Assembly (NCBI GenBank): GCA_001875365.1 | Contig: MIYX01000010.1 | Coordinates: 1 to 16,984 of the forward strand | Source of the DNA: Marine Group III euryarchaeote CG-Epi4 | GTDB lineage: Archaea > Thermoplasmatota > Poseidoniia > MGIII > CG-Epi1 | Length of the DNA stretch: 16,984 nucleotides | Direction: 5' to 3' | Part shown: positions 6,962-13,236 of the stretch, piece after piece | Position numbering within the stretch: position 1 is the stretch's first letter | Layout of the letters: every line of letters begins with the position of its first letter | Program-made: the position numbers and the translations under genes | Notes under the pieces: model-generated | Databases searched by the model: none | Told to the model about the DNA's origin: nothing | What the model saw: only the letters and a program-made list of their open reading frames with translations

Positions 6962-8971
6962 ATGTCCCTAAGTAGGCAATTTCTGCCGTTTTTCGCCATA
7001 TCTTTATTGCTAGCGTCAACTTTAGTATTCACTCCAGCAAGTGCAGCTTCCTCGTTGAATATTGAAGTTGATGGAGATCATAATGAATATTCGTTCGCAT
7101 CAGTAAATGGTACAGCCTCTTTTGCCTTAACCATTACAAACGATGGTGATGTTGACTTTAACCAAGTGGGATTAGAGGCTTCATTTGATGATTCAAGTTG
7201 GGAAGTGGGTAATGTAACATTTACAACATCCGGCTCAACGTCCGATGGAGCCATAGATTTAGGTTCCCTTGTTTCTGGCGCACTTGTTCAAGTTTCAGTT
7301 GACGTAGTTGTTGGCTATGGTGCCATAGTAGACATGTCTAAATTTGTATACATGAGTCTAAAGGTAACTGCTGATTCTAATGAGTTTTTAGCTCCAGATA
7401 CTGTTATAGTAGTTTCAAATTGGAAAGCTTACCAATCAGATTTTCCAACATCTCCTGCTACCAACACATATGAGATTGGAGATAATTATACTTATCAAAT
7501 TTTAGTAGAGAATATAGCTGTTGAGGCACTTCCAGATGGCACTACTCAAGCAGTTGATATATCAGACATAATAACCGTTTCATTTGGAGGGCTTGGAGGT
7601 TGGACAATTTCTAGCGATGATTCAAACTGGGATATGCTTCAGGGTGGAACATTAACTGGACTTTCAGCAAGTCAAGTATATACATGGGATATCAAAGTTA
7701 CTCTAAGCAGTAAAGTTAAGGCAGGTAATGCAGTTTTAGATTTCCAAGCATTTAGTACAGATCCGGACGAACAGTTTGGCTTTGCATATTATCAACCATT
7801 TGGTATGCTAAGTATTCCAGTTTCTGCAGCTGAAATGTATGGCATAAAGCTAGATGGGGCTGGGATTAGAGATGTTGATCTGAGTGCCGGCGCATCTGTT
7901 GCCGAGTGGACTGTTAGAGTGAACAATTTAGGTAATACTAACGATGATTTCACAATCACATGGGATGTTCAAGGCGTACCATCGGGTTGGAACCTTAATG
8001 TAGATTCATCAGCACCTATGGTGACTGATTCTATTGATTGGAATAGGTTCTATGAATTCAATGTAGTATTAAGTGTCCCTAGTGATTCATCAGCAGGTAG
8101 TACAGCTACCTTTTCTATGAATGCATCAAGTAATGGCGATAATACACAAACGGCTACACAAGAATTTACTGCCACAGTTAATCAGCATTACGGTGTTCTT
8201 TTATCTGTAGATTCAGATTCCAAAGAGAGTAAGCCAGGTCAAAATGTAGATTTTATTTTTAATCTAACTAATACAGGCAATGGGCAAGACATCTACAGTC
8301 TTTCAGTAGCTGGACCTGCTGTGTGGAATCCAATATTGAGCCAAAATTCAACTTCCGTTAGTGCAGTCAGTGTTTCACAGATTACTTTGACAGTTACGAT
8401 TCCTTCAGACAGAGATGCAGGCGCAAGTAGTGGAGACATTATAGTAACAGTTATTTCATCAGATGGATTATCAACGGCCAATAGTACGGTTTCAGTGACT
8501 ACCTCTCAAGTTTATGATATAGGTTTGGGCTACGTTAGTGGCTCAAATGGTACAGCTACAGTTACTCAAGAAACTCAAATTTTATTGAAATTAAATGTAA
8601 CGAATAATGGTAATGGAATTGACACTCTAAATATGTCTATGACTAACGCACCTAGTTGGGCCTCATTGGGTGCAGATACTGTGCAAATAGGACGCGGACA
8701 AACACAAGCTATAACTATTACACTATCACCAGATGCAGCTGCATTGTCAGGCAGAGATTATACTTTCCAAGTAGTTGTGACTTCAGCGGATGGTAGCGAG
8801 TACATTAGCCCAGATTTCTCAGTAAAAATTGAAGTTAAAGAAACAACAGGCGGTGGTGAAGTAGAAGTTGAGGAAATAGAGTCAGAAGAAGATAGTTCCC
8901 TGCCAGGCTTTGGTTTAATTGCCTCATTACTTGCCTTAACTACACTTGTAGTTTTACGCAGAAGAGCTTAA
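6962..8971 (+). CDS. Secreted surface protein with Ig-like repeats and PGF-CTERM anchor; Cys-free paralogue
   Basis: A 669-residue protein, clearly a tandem duplicate of its upstream neighbour: it shares the signal peptide plan (cleavage after A28, PASA), the order of repeats, and near-matching junctions such as TQEF(S/T)ATV and QVYDI. Repeats again carry the NTGNGQDIYSL / VTNNGNGIDTLNM signature of NEW3-like beta-sandwich domains. The C terminus has PGF at 648-650, a hydrophobic helix and RRRA, the archaeosortase-processed PGF-CTERM anchor. It has no cysteine at all, unlike its partner, and many N-x-S/T sequons that could be N-glycosylated. It starts 12 nt after the previous stop; an AAGGAG ribosome-binding site overlaps that stop codon, so the two are co-transcribed. 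They may work as a pair at the cell surface (inference). Confidence 0.85.
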   Translation: MSLSRQFLPFFAISLLLASTLVFTPASAASSLNIEVDGDHNEYSFASVNGTASFALTITNDGDVDFNQVGLEASFDDSSWEVGNVTFTTSGSTSDGAIDLGSLVSGALVQVSVDVVVGYGAIVDMSKFVYMSLKVTADSNEFLAPDTVIVVSNWKAYQSDFPTSPATNTYEIGDNYTYQILVENIAVEALPDGTTQAVDISDIITVSFGGLGGWTISSDDSNWDMLQGGTLTGLSASQVYTWDIKVTLSSKVKAGNAVLDFQAFSTDPDEQFGFAYYQPFGMLSIPVSAAEMYGIKLDGAGIRDVDLSAGASVAEWTVRVNNLGNTNDDFTITWDVQGVPSGWNLNVDSSAPMVTDSIDWNRFYEFNVVLSVPSDSSAGSTATFSMNASSNGDNTQTATQEFTATVNQHYGVLLSVDSDSKESKPGQNVDFIFNLTNTGNGQDIYSLSVAGPAVWNPILSQNSTSVSAVSVSQITLTVTIPSDRDAGASSGDIIVTVISSDGLSTANSTVSVTTSQVYDIGLGYVSGSNGTATVTQETQILLKLNVTNNGNGIDTLNMSMTNAPSWASLGADTVQIGRGQTQAITITLSPDAAALSGRDYTFQVVVTSADGSEYISPDFSVKIEVKETTGGGEVEVEEIESEEDSSLPGFGLIASLLALTTLVVLRRRA

Positions 8972-8996
8972 AGCAACAATTTAAGCATTGGACGTA

Positions 8997-9803
8997 ATGC
9001 AAGAGAATTTAGAGGATTGGTTTGCAGAAGATTTCGGTAACGGTGACGTTACTTCTTTAGCTGTAGTTGCTAATGAGATCTGTAAAGCTAAAATAACAGG
9101 AGGGCCAGGGATAATTTCAGGTTTAAAAATTTGCAGCCTACTTCTTGAAAGTCGGCATATAGAATTTAGAACAAATTACAAAGATGGAGATTCGATAGTT
9201 TCTAATTTGATATTTTCTTTAAAAGGAAAAGCTCATGACATTCTAGCGACAGAGCGTCTTTTACTAAATATCCTCAGCCATCTCAGTGGAATTGCCACAC
9301 ATACAAATAAGATAGTAAGAATAGCTAAGGATGTTAATCCTAATGTAGAAATATTAGCTACGAGAAAAACCCTCCCCGGTCTCAGGAAAGTGGAAAAGCA
9401 GGCCGTAGTTCACGGAGGTGGCGCAACTCATCGCATGCGCTTAGATGATGCTATACTGATTAAAGATAATCATCTTAAATTATCTAAAAGTATTAAAGAG
9501 GCGATAGAATCGTCAAGAAGCAAATACCCAAATTTAATGCTTGAAGTAGAAGCAGATAATGAAAAACAAGCAATTGAAATAGCAATTAATGGGGCAGACA
9601 GAGTTATGCTTGACAATTTTACACCCGAGGAAGCGATGGTTACAATAGAAAAGTTACGAACTATTTCTAATATAGAGATTGAAATTTCCGGAGGTATAAC
9701 CATTGAAAATATAGCAGACTATGCAAAAAAAGCAGATTTCATAAGTCTAGGAAGTCTGACAATGTCATCATTACCAGTGGACTTTTCTTTACATGTCGTT
9801 TAA
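8997..9803 (+). CDS. nadC: Nicotinate-nucleotide pyrophosphorylase (carboxylating), quinolinate phosphoribosyltransferase
   Basis: Makes nicotinate mononucleotide from quinolinate and PRPP with loss of CO2 (EC 2.4.2.19), the third step of de novo NAD synthesis. From ATG 8997 it is 268 residues. Visible family motifs are EDFGNGDVTS at 11-20, the TRKTLPGLRKVEK block at 122-134, HGGG then HRMRLDDAILIKDNH at 139-159 (quinolinate-contacting R/H/K residues), EVEADN at 183-188, DRVMLDNF at 201-208 and the phosphate-binding SGGIT at 231-235. A TTG at 8988 would add three residues; no strong ribosome-binding site separates the choices, and ATG is preferred. It follows the surface-protein pair by 25 nt and overlaps tsr3. 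NadA and NadB are not in the window. Confidence 0.93.
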   Translation: MQENLEDWFAEDFGNGDVTSLAVVANEICKAKITGGPGIISGLKICSLLLESRHIEFRTNYKDGDSIVSNLIFSLKGKAHDILATERLLLNILSHLSGIATHTNKIVRIAKDVNPNVEILATRKTLPGLRKVEKQAVVHGGGATHRMRLDDAILIKDNHLKLSKSIKEAIESSRSKYPNLMLEVEADNEKQAIEIAINGADRVMLDNFTPEEAMVTIEKLRTISNIEIEISGGITIENIADYAKKADFISLGSLTMSSLPVDFSLHVV

Positions 9804-10242
9804 TATAAGAATTCTTTGCTTTGATCAAGACGATCCTAAAAAATGTACCGCTAAGAGATTAGAGAAATTCAATCTTTCAGATAATCACTCCAGCTTCAAA
9901 ACATTACCGCCTATGGGTATAGTTTTAGATCCTTTCTCAGACAGAATTCTTAATAGTGAGGATATTCCTCTTGCAGAGGTGGGTGGAATAGTTGGCGTAG
10001 ATTGCTCCTGGAATAAGGCTCCGGAAACGTTTTCTCGTTTACGTTTAATGGGTCTAGAGCCTAGGTGCTTACCACTAATAACTCCAGCAAATCCAGTAAA
10101 TTCTGGAAAGATAGGTAAACTAACTACCGCAGAGGCACTTGCTTCTGCTTTACTAATCTGTAAGGAGAATGAACATGCTGAAACTATTATGTCGGTTTTT
10201 AAGTGGGGTCCAGCTTTTCTGAAATTAAATTCTCATTTATAA
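9793..10242 (+). CDS. tsr3: Tsr3-family rRNA aminocarboxypropyltransferase (DUF367)
   Basis: The family transfers the aminocarboxypropyl group of S-adenosylmethionine to a small-subunit rRNA pseudouridine-derived base near the decoding site, a late step in 40S/30S maturation. Visible motifs are DPKKCTAKRL at 14-23, DCSWN at 70-74, the RCLPLITPANPVNSGK block at 91-106 (the position commonly occupied by Tyr in NPVNYG is Ser here), LTTAEALASALLIC at 110-123 and the C-terminal FKWGPAFLKLN at 136-146. At 149 residues it is at the short end for the family. The ATG at 9793 lies 11 nt inside nadC, so translation is probably coupled. Confidence 0.9.
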   Translation: MSFNIRILCFDQDDPKKCTAKRLEKFNLSDNHSSFKTLPPMGIVLDPFSDRILNSEDIPLAEVGGIVGVDCSWNKAPETFSRLRLMGLEPRCLPLITPANPVNSGKIGKLTTAEALASALLICKENEHAETIMSVFKWGPAFLKLNSHL

Positions 10243-10247
10243 TAAGT

Positions 10248-10257
10248 TCTTTAAATG
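10248..10257 (+). promoter_or_regulatory. Probable TATA box of the 102-aa gene (leaderless start)
   Basis: TCTTTAAATG lies just after the tsr3 stop. Its centre is about 24-26 nt before the ATG at 10276, so a transcript would begin at or within a few nt of the start codon. No ribosome-binding site is visible, which agrees with a leaderless mRNA. Confidence 0.4.
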
Positions 10258-10275
10258 CAGGTAAACTAAGACTGC

Positions 10276-10584
10276 ATGGCTTCAGTAGATATTAATGAAG
10301 AAATACCTAGTTTTAGTTTTTCAGGTAAAAGTCATAGAATATTTATTGAAGGAAGAGGTTTTGATTTTAAATCATTTGATATTTACAATAATAGTACGGC
10401 ATCTTTAAATCTTACAAATTTAGAAGACCCTTTATTTACGATTCTAGACTTTCAAGAGCCTCGAGTGATTTATGTAGTTTCAAGATTAGGTCAGAAAGAT
10501 TTAATTCTTCAAGGCTGTATTTTCCAATCAATAGATGGAATCAAAAGTCAGTTATCTTATTCTAAAATTCAGACAGAGTCGTAA
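10276..10584 (+). CDS. Uncharacterised 102-residue protein
   Basis: I do not recognise this protein. It has 102 residues, no signal peptide, no membrane helix and one cysteine (in QGCIF). The sequence alternates polar and hydrophobic residues in short blocks (for example HRIFIEGRGFDF, VIYVVSRL, DLILQGCIF), which suggests a small, mainly beta cytosolic domain. Codon use resembles the neighbours, and the reading frame is bounded on both sides by plausible TATA elements, supporting an independent short transcript between tsr3 and the geranylgeranyl reductase homologue. No function is proposed. Confidence 0.65.
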   Translation: MASVDINEEIPSFSFSGKSHRIFIEGRGFDFKSFDIYNNSTASLNLTNLEDPLFTILDFQEPRVIYVVSRLGQKDLILQGCIFQSIDGIKSQLSYSKIQTES

Positions 10585-10586
10585 AC

Positions 10587-10596
10587 CTTAATTTAG
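10587..10596 (+). promoter_or_regulatory. Probable TATA box for the reductase gene (leaderless start)
   Basis: CTTAATTTAG is centred about 25 nt before the GTG at 10617, right for transcription starting at the start codon. An imperfect inverted repeat (TAGAGCAT-N5-ATGCTTTA, 10594-10614) fills the space between box and start. No ribosome-binding site is visible. Confidence 0.35.
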
Positions 10597-10616
10597 AGCA
10601 TTCGTGATGCTTTACT

Positions 10617-11792
10617 GTGGAAATCGTAGATGTTGCAGTTGTAGGAGGAGGGCCAGCAGGTTCTTCAGCAGCCCGTGAGGCGGCTGAACGAGGTTTATCA
10701 GTAATTTTATTTGATCATGCACATCCAAGAAGGAAAGCTTGTGGAGGGGGCTTACCCGTTAAAGGAATTGAATGGATGGATGCGCCTGATGAGTCTATTG
10801 AATGCGAAATGTCCTCTATTTCTTTCACTTACAATAATACTAAATTAAAGATTCCAGTAAACAAAGGTAAATTAATCCGAAGAGATGATTGGGATTTTTA
10901 TTTATTTAACAGAGCTAAAGAAGCTGGTGCAGGTCATGTTATTGAAAGAGTTAAATCTTTGGAATTAGTTGATGATATTTGGTTGATCAATGGTAAATAT
11001 AAATCAAAATATATTATTGGAGCGGATGGCGTTAATGGTTTTACTCGAAAGCATTTTATGGACAGAATACCGCGAGAGCATCTTTTTGCCGCGGCAGGAT
11101 ATTATTTATCAATTAAACCTGATGAGAACGACGTTGAATTTATTGTAGGGGCTTTACCTGGTGAAGAAGGGTATCTTTGGGTATTTCCTAAAAGCGACCA
11201 TTACAATATTGGTTACTGTTATAATTCAGGAACACCAGGTATGCGTGAAGCTTTAGACAAACTTCTTGCAGAAAGGTGGCCAGGTGAGTTTGTTCGAAAT
11301 GGTAAATGGAAGCTGAAAGAAACTGGGGAGGTTGTAGATTGTAAGAAGTTTGGTTCAGTTATTCCTTCCTACAATGATCCAAAATTATTTGATGAGCCAG
11401 TTTCAGGTAAAAATTGGGTACTTTGTGGCGATGCGGCAGGCCATGTAAATCCTATTCATGGAGAGGGTCTCAATCATTGCGCATTAGGTGGAAGGTTAGC
11501 AGCTAAAGCAATTTCTAAAGGAGATCCAACTTTATTTGAACAGTATTGGCGTTCTCATTACAGTAGAGATATGTATCGCGCTGCAAACACTAAACACAAA
11601 ATTTATAAGCCTTTTTTTATGAAAATAGGTTTCGCTTTAGGCAGAACGCCTGCTCTTTTTGGAATGCTGGCCGATTTGACTAGGGGAGATTACAAAGGAA
11701 AAGCTACAACAAACTTTTGGTTTAAATTACCTCTGGCGTTAATTCAAGCTCTTTTTGGTTTTAAGCATAAAGAAATTAAAGCGTTAAATTGA
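10617..11792 (+). CDS. Geranylgeranyl reductase family FAD-dependent oxidoreductase
   Basis: A 391-residue flavoprotein of the geranylgeranyl reductase family, which in archaea saturates the isoprenoid chains of ether lipids; related members act on other polyprenyl or aromatic substrates. The N-terminal Rossmann motif is VVGGGPAGSSAAREAAERG (8-26). The family motif around the active site is KACGGGLP at 40-47, followed by YIIGADGVN at 132-140 and the second FAD-binding block GDAAGHVNPIHGEGL at 271-285. The C-terminal hydrophobic helices (about 325-345 and 367-382) probably bring it to the membrane. It starts at GTG 10617; the nearby ATG at 10607 is out of frame. Exact substrate is inferred, not shown. 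Confidence 0.85.
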   Translation: MEIVDVAVVGGGPAGSSAAREAAERGLSVILFDHAHPRRKACGGGLPVKGIEWMDAPDESIECEMSSISFTYNNTKLKIPVNKGKLIRRDDWDFYLFNRAKEAGAGHVIERVKSLELVDDIWLINGKYKSKYIIGADGVNGFTRKHFMDRIPREHLFAAAGYYLSIKPDENDVEFIVGALPGEEGYLWVFPKSDHYNIGYCYNSGTPGMREALDKLLAERWPGEFVRNGKWKLKETGEVVDCKKFGSVIPSYNDPKLFDEPVSGKNWVLCGDAAGHVNPIHGEGLNHCALGGRLAAKAISKGDPTLFEQYWRSHYSRDMYRAANTKHKIYKPFFMKIGFALGRTPALFGMLADLTRGDYKGKATTNFWFKLPLALIQALFGFKHKEIKALN

Positions 11793-11805
11793 TTTCTCGG
11801 ATTAG

Positions 11806-11815
11806 CTTTATTAAA
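11806..11815 (+). promoter_or_regulatory. Probable TATA box of the eL42-PAC2 operon
   Basis: CTTTATTAAA lies in the 61-nt gap after the reductase gene. Initiation about 25 nt later (near 11835) would leave a leader of about 20 nt that consists largely of the small palindrome at 11836-11849. Confidence 0.45.
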
Positions 11816-11835
11816 CCCTTTGGCTCGGAGCGTTT

Positions 11836-11849
11836 CCTGAGGACTCAGG
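11836..11849 (+). promoter_or_regulatory. Palindrome/hairpin at the eL42 start
   Basis: CCTGAGGACTCAGG is a perfect inverted repeat (CCTGAG / CTCAGG), able to form a 5-bp stem with a GGAC loop, ending 4 nt before the eL42 ATG. It contains the only purine-rich ribosome-binding candidates (GAGGA, AGG), so folding could hide them. A role as a protein-binding autoregulatory site is only inference. Confidence 0.35.
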
Positions 11850-11853
11850 TATC

Positions 11854-12132
11854 ATGAAAATACCACGAAAAGTTAAGATGTACAGCCCTTATGCAAAAAA
11901 GCATACACTTCATGAAATTGAAGTAGTTAAGAAGAAGAGAGCTTCTGAGTTAGCAAGAGGGCAAAGAAAGTTTAGAAGTGTAACGTCCGGCTACGGTGGT
12001 TTTCCTAGACCTAAACCAGAAGGTCGTGAAAAGCCTACAAAGAGAGTTTATGTTAGATATAGATGTACTGAGACTGGAAAGGCGCACCATAAGAAAAATT
12101 TTAGAGCTAAAAAGTTCGAGTTGACGGAGTAA
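11854..12132 (+). CDS. rpl44e: Large-subunit ribosomal protein eL42 (L44e), zinc cysteines largely lost
   Basis: A 92-residue eL42, a basic protein near the E site of the large subunit. The match is strong along the whole length: MKIPRKVKMYSPYAKKHT, the GYGGFPRPKPEGREKPTK block at 46-63, and a C-terminal RYRCTETGKAHHKKNFRAKK. The family normally carries a zinc-binding C-x2-C near the N terminus and a second C-x2-C near the C terminus. Here the first pair is S11 and A14 and the second is C71 and T74, so three of four ligands are gone while the flanking residues are conserved. It is the first gene of the eL42-eS27-aIF2-alpha-Nop10-PAC2 cluster; eS27 begins 2 nt after its stop. Confidence 0.96.
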   Translation: MKIPRKVKMYSPYAKKHTLHEIEVVKKKRASELARGQRKFRSVTSGYGGFPRPKPEGREKPTKRVYVRYRCTETGKAHHKKNFRAKKFELTE

Positions 12133-12134
12133 GA

Positions 12135-12305
12135 ATGACAAAAAGTAAATTTCTAAAAGTTAAAAGTCCAGATAGCGACTACACAGTTGTTATCTTTGAT
12201 AAGTGTGACACAGTCGTAAAAGATCCAGTAACAGGTTCAACAATAGCAATTCCTACTGGCGGTAAAGCAAAAATCCTCGGAGAAATATTAGAGGAGCTTG
12301 AGTGA
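12135..12305 (+). CDS. rps27e: Small-subunit ribosomal protein eS27, all zinc cysteines replaced
   Basis: A 56-residue eS27 of the small subunit. KFLKVKSPDS (5-14) aligns with the family's FLKVKCPDC, and the signature PTGGKAKILGEILEELE at 40-56 is intact. The usual four-cysteine zinc ribbon is absent: the first pair is S11 and S14 and the second pair falls at D30 and T33. The single cysteine, C24, is not at a ligand position. Length is normal, so this is substitution and not truncation. ATG 12135 follows the eL42 stop by 2 nt; its TGA overlaps the GTG start of aIF2-alpha (GTGA). Confidence 0.93.
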   Translation: MTKSKFLKVKSPDSDYTVVIFDKCDTVVKDPVTGSTIAIPTGGKAKILGEILEELE

Positions 12306-13075
12306 GTCCTTTGGACGTACCTGAAGATGGCGATTATATTATTGGGCGTGTTATTGAAGTAAAAGATTTTGGAGCTAATTTAGATTTACTTGAGTATCCT
12401 GGCCGGAAAGCTTTTGTTCACATTTCAGAAGTAGCTTCTGGTTGGGTAAAATATATTCGCGATTTTATTCGCGAAGGCCAGATGGTTGTTGCTAAAGTTA
12501 CAAAAGTTAAGAAAGGCAGTAAGATAATAGATGCCTCGGTCAGACAAGTTTCTGGACATCGTAAAAAAGAAAAGATAAGGGCATGGAAAAATGAACAACG
12601 CGCATCTAAATTACTTGAATTAGTCGCGAAGAATATTAAGGCCGATTATGATATTTTGCGTGAAGAAATTAGAGACGATTTAATAAATGATTATGAGACG
12701 CTGTACGGAGCATTTGAAGAATCCGTTATCAATAGTGATGACTTCGAAAAGAAATGGAAAGGTCCTTGGGTTTCTGAATTTATCAAAGTAGGTATTGAAA
12801 ATGTTACTCCACCTTTTGTTACAATCGGAGGAATGTTTAGTTTGACCTCTGAAAAAGAGGATGGCGTAGAGGGCATCAAAACTTCATTAATGGGTCCTCA
12901 AGCAGCCCATGATGATACTAAAATTACTATAGCCTCAGATGGGGCGCCAAATTATAGGATACTAGTTAAAGCCCCAAATTACAAGCAAGCGGAAGAAGAG
13001 TTAAAATCTTCAGTAGATTTAGTCCTTAAAATGCTGAAAAAAGAGGGCGGTAATGGTTCTTTTGAGAGGGCCTAA
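12302..13075 (+). CDS. eif2a: Translation initiation factor aIF2 subunit alpha
   Basis: The alpha subunit of archaeal IF2, which helps the gamma subunit deliver initiator methionyl-tRNA to the small ribosomal subunit. It has 257 residues. The N-terminal S1/OB domain spans about residues 8-85, with GRVIEVKDFGANLDLLEYPG and AFVHISEVASGWVKYIRDF-type strands and a basic loop (KKGSKIIDASVRQV). The helical middle domain runs to about 170, followed by the alpha-beta C-terminal domain (VTPPFVTIGGMFSL; YRILVKAPNYKQAEEEL). It starts at GTG 12302, overlapping the eS27 stop by 4 nt, with an AGAGGAG ribosome-binding stretch inside the eS27 end. It is followed by Nop10 with a 1-nt overlap (TAATG). Confidence 0.96.
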   Translation: MSPLDVPEDGDYIIGRVIEVKDFGANLDLLEYPGRKAFVHISEVASGWVKYIRDFIREGQMVVAKVTKVKKGSKIIDASVRQVSGHRKKEKIRAWKNEQRASKLLELVAKNIKADYDILREEIRDDLINDYETLYGAFEESVINSDDFEKKWKGPWVSEFIKVGIENVTPPFVTIGGMFSLTSEKEDGVEGIKTSLMGPQAAHDDTKITIASDGAPNYRILVKAPNYKQAEEELKSSVDLVLKMLKKEGGNGSFERA

Positions 13076-13236
13076 TGCGTTCATCGCTTCTACATTGCAA
13101 AGCGTGCCATTTATTTACATTGAATAATTTCTGTGGTAAATGCAATGCAAGAACTTCTAATCCACTGCCTCCTAAGTTTTCACCTGAAGATAAATATGGT
13201 AAATATCGTAGAATGTTAAGGGAGAAATCTGTTTGA
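13075..13236 (+). CDS. nop10: H/ACA ribonucleoprotein component Nop10
   Basis: A 53-residue Nop10, the small protein of the box H/ACA pseudouridylation complex that packs against Cbf5. The zinc-ribbon half has two C-x2-C pairs, C8/C11 and C20/C23 (HCKACHLFTLNNFCGKCN), all retained, followed by the conserved NPLPPKFSPEDKYGKYRR (29-46). It overlaps the aIF2-alpha stop by 1 nt and the PAC2-protein start by 4 nt (TTGA), so it is embedded in the translation operon. The aIF2-alpha-Nop10-PAC2 order is widely kept in archaea. Confidence 0.96.
   Translation: MRSSLLHCKACHLFTLNNFCGKCNARTSNPLPPKFSPEDKYGKYRRMLREKSV

Noticed and set aside
12204..12206. C24 of eS27 as a shifted zinc ligand
   Set aside because: It lies between the two usual ligand pairs with no second Cys or His at a suitable spacing.
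11854..12305. Frameshift or sequence error as the cause of missing cysteines in eL42 and eS27
   Set aside because: Residues on both sides of each lost ligand align in frame, lengths are normal, and seven independent substitutions across two genes cannot be explained by one error.
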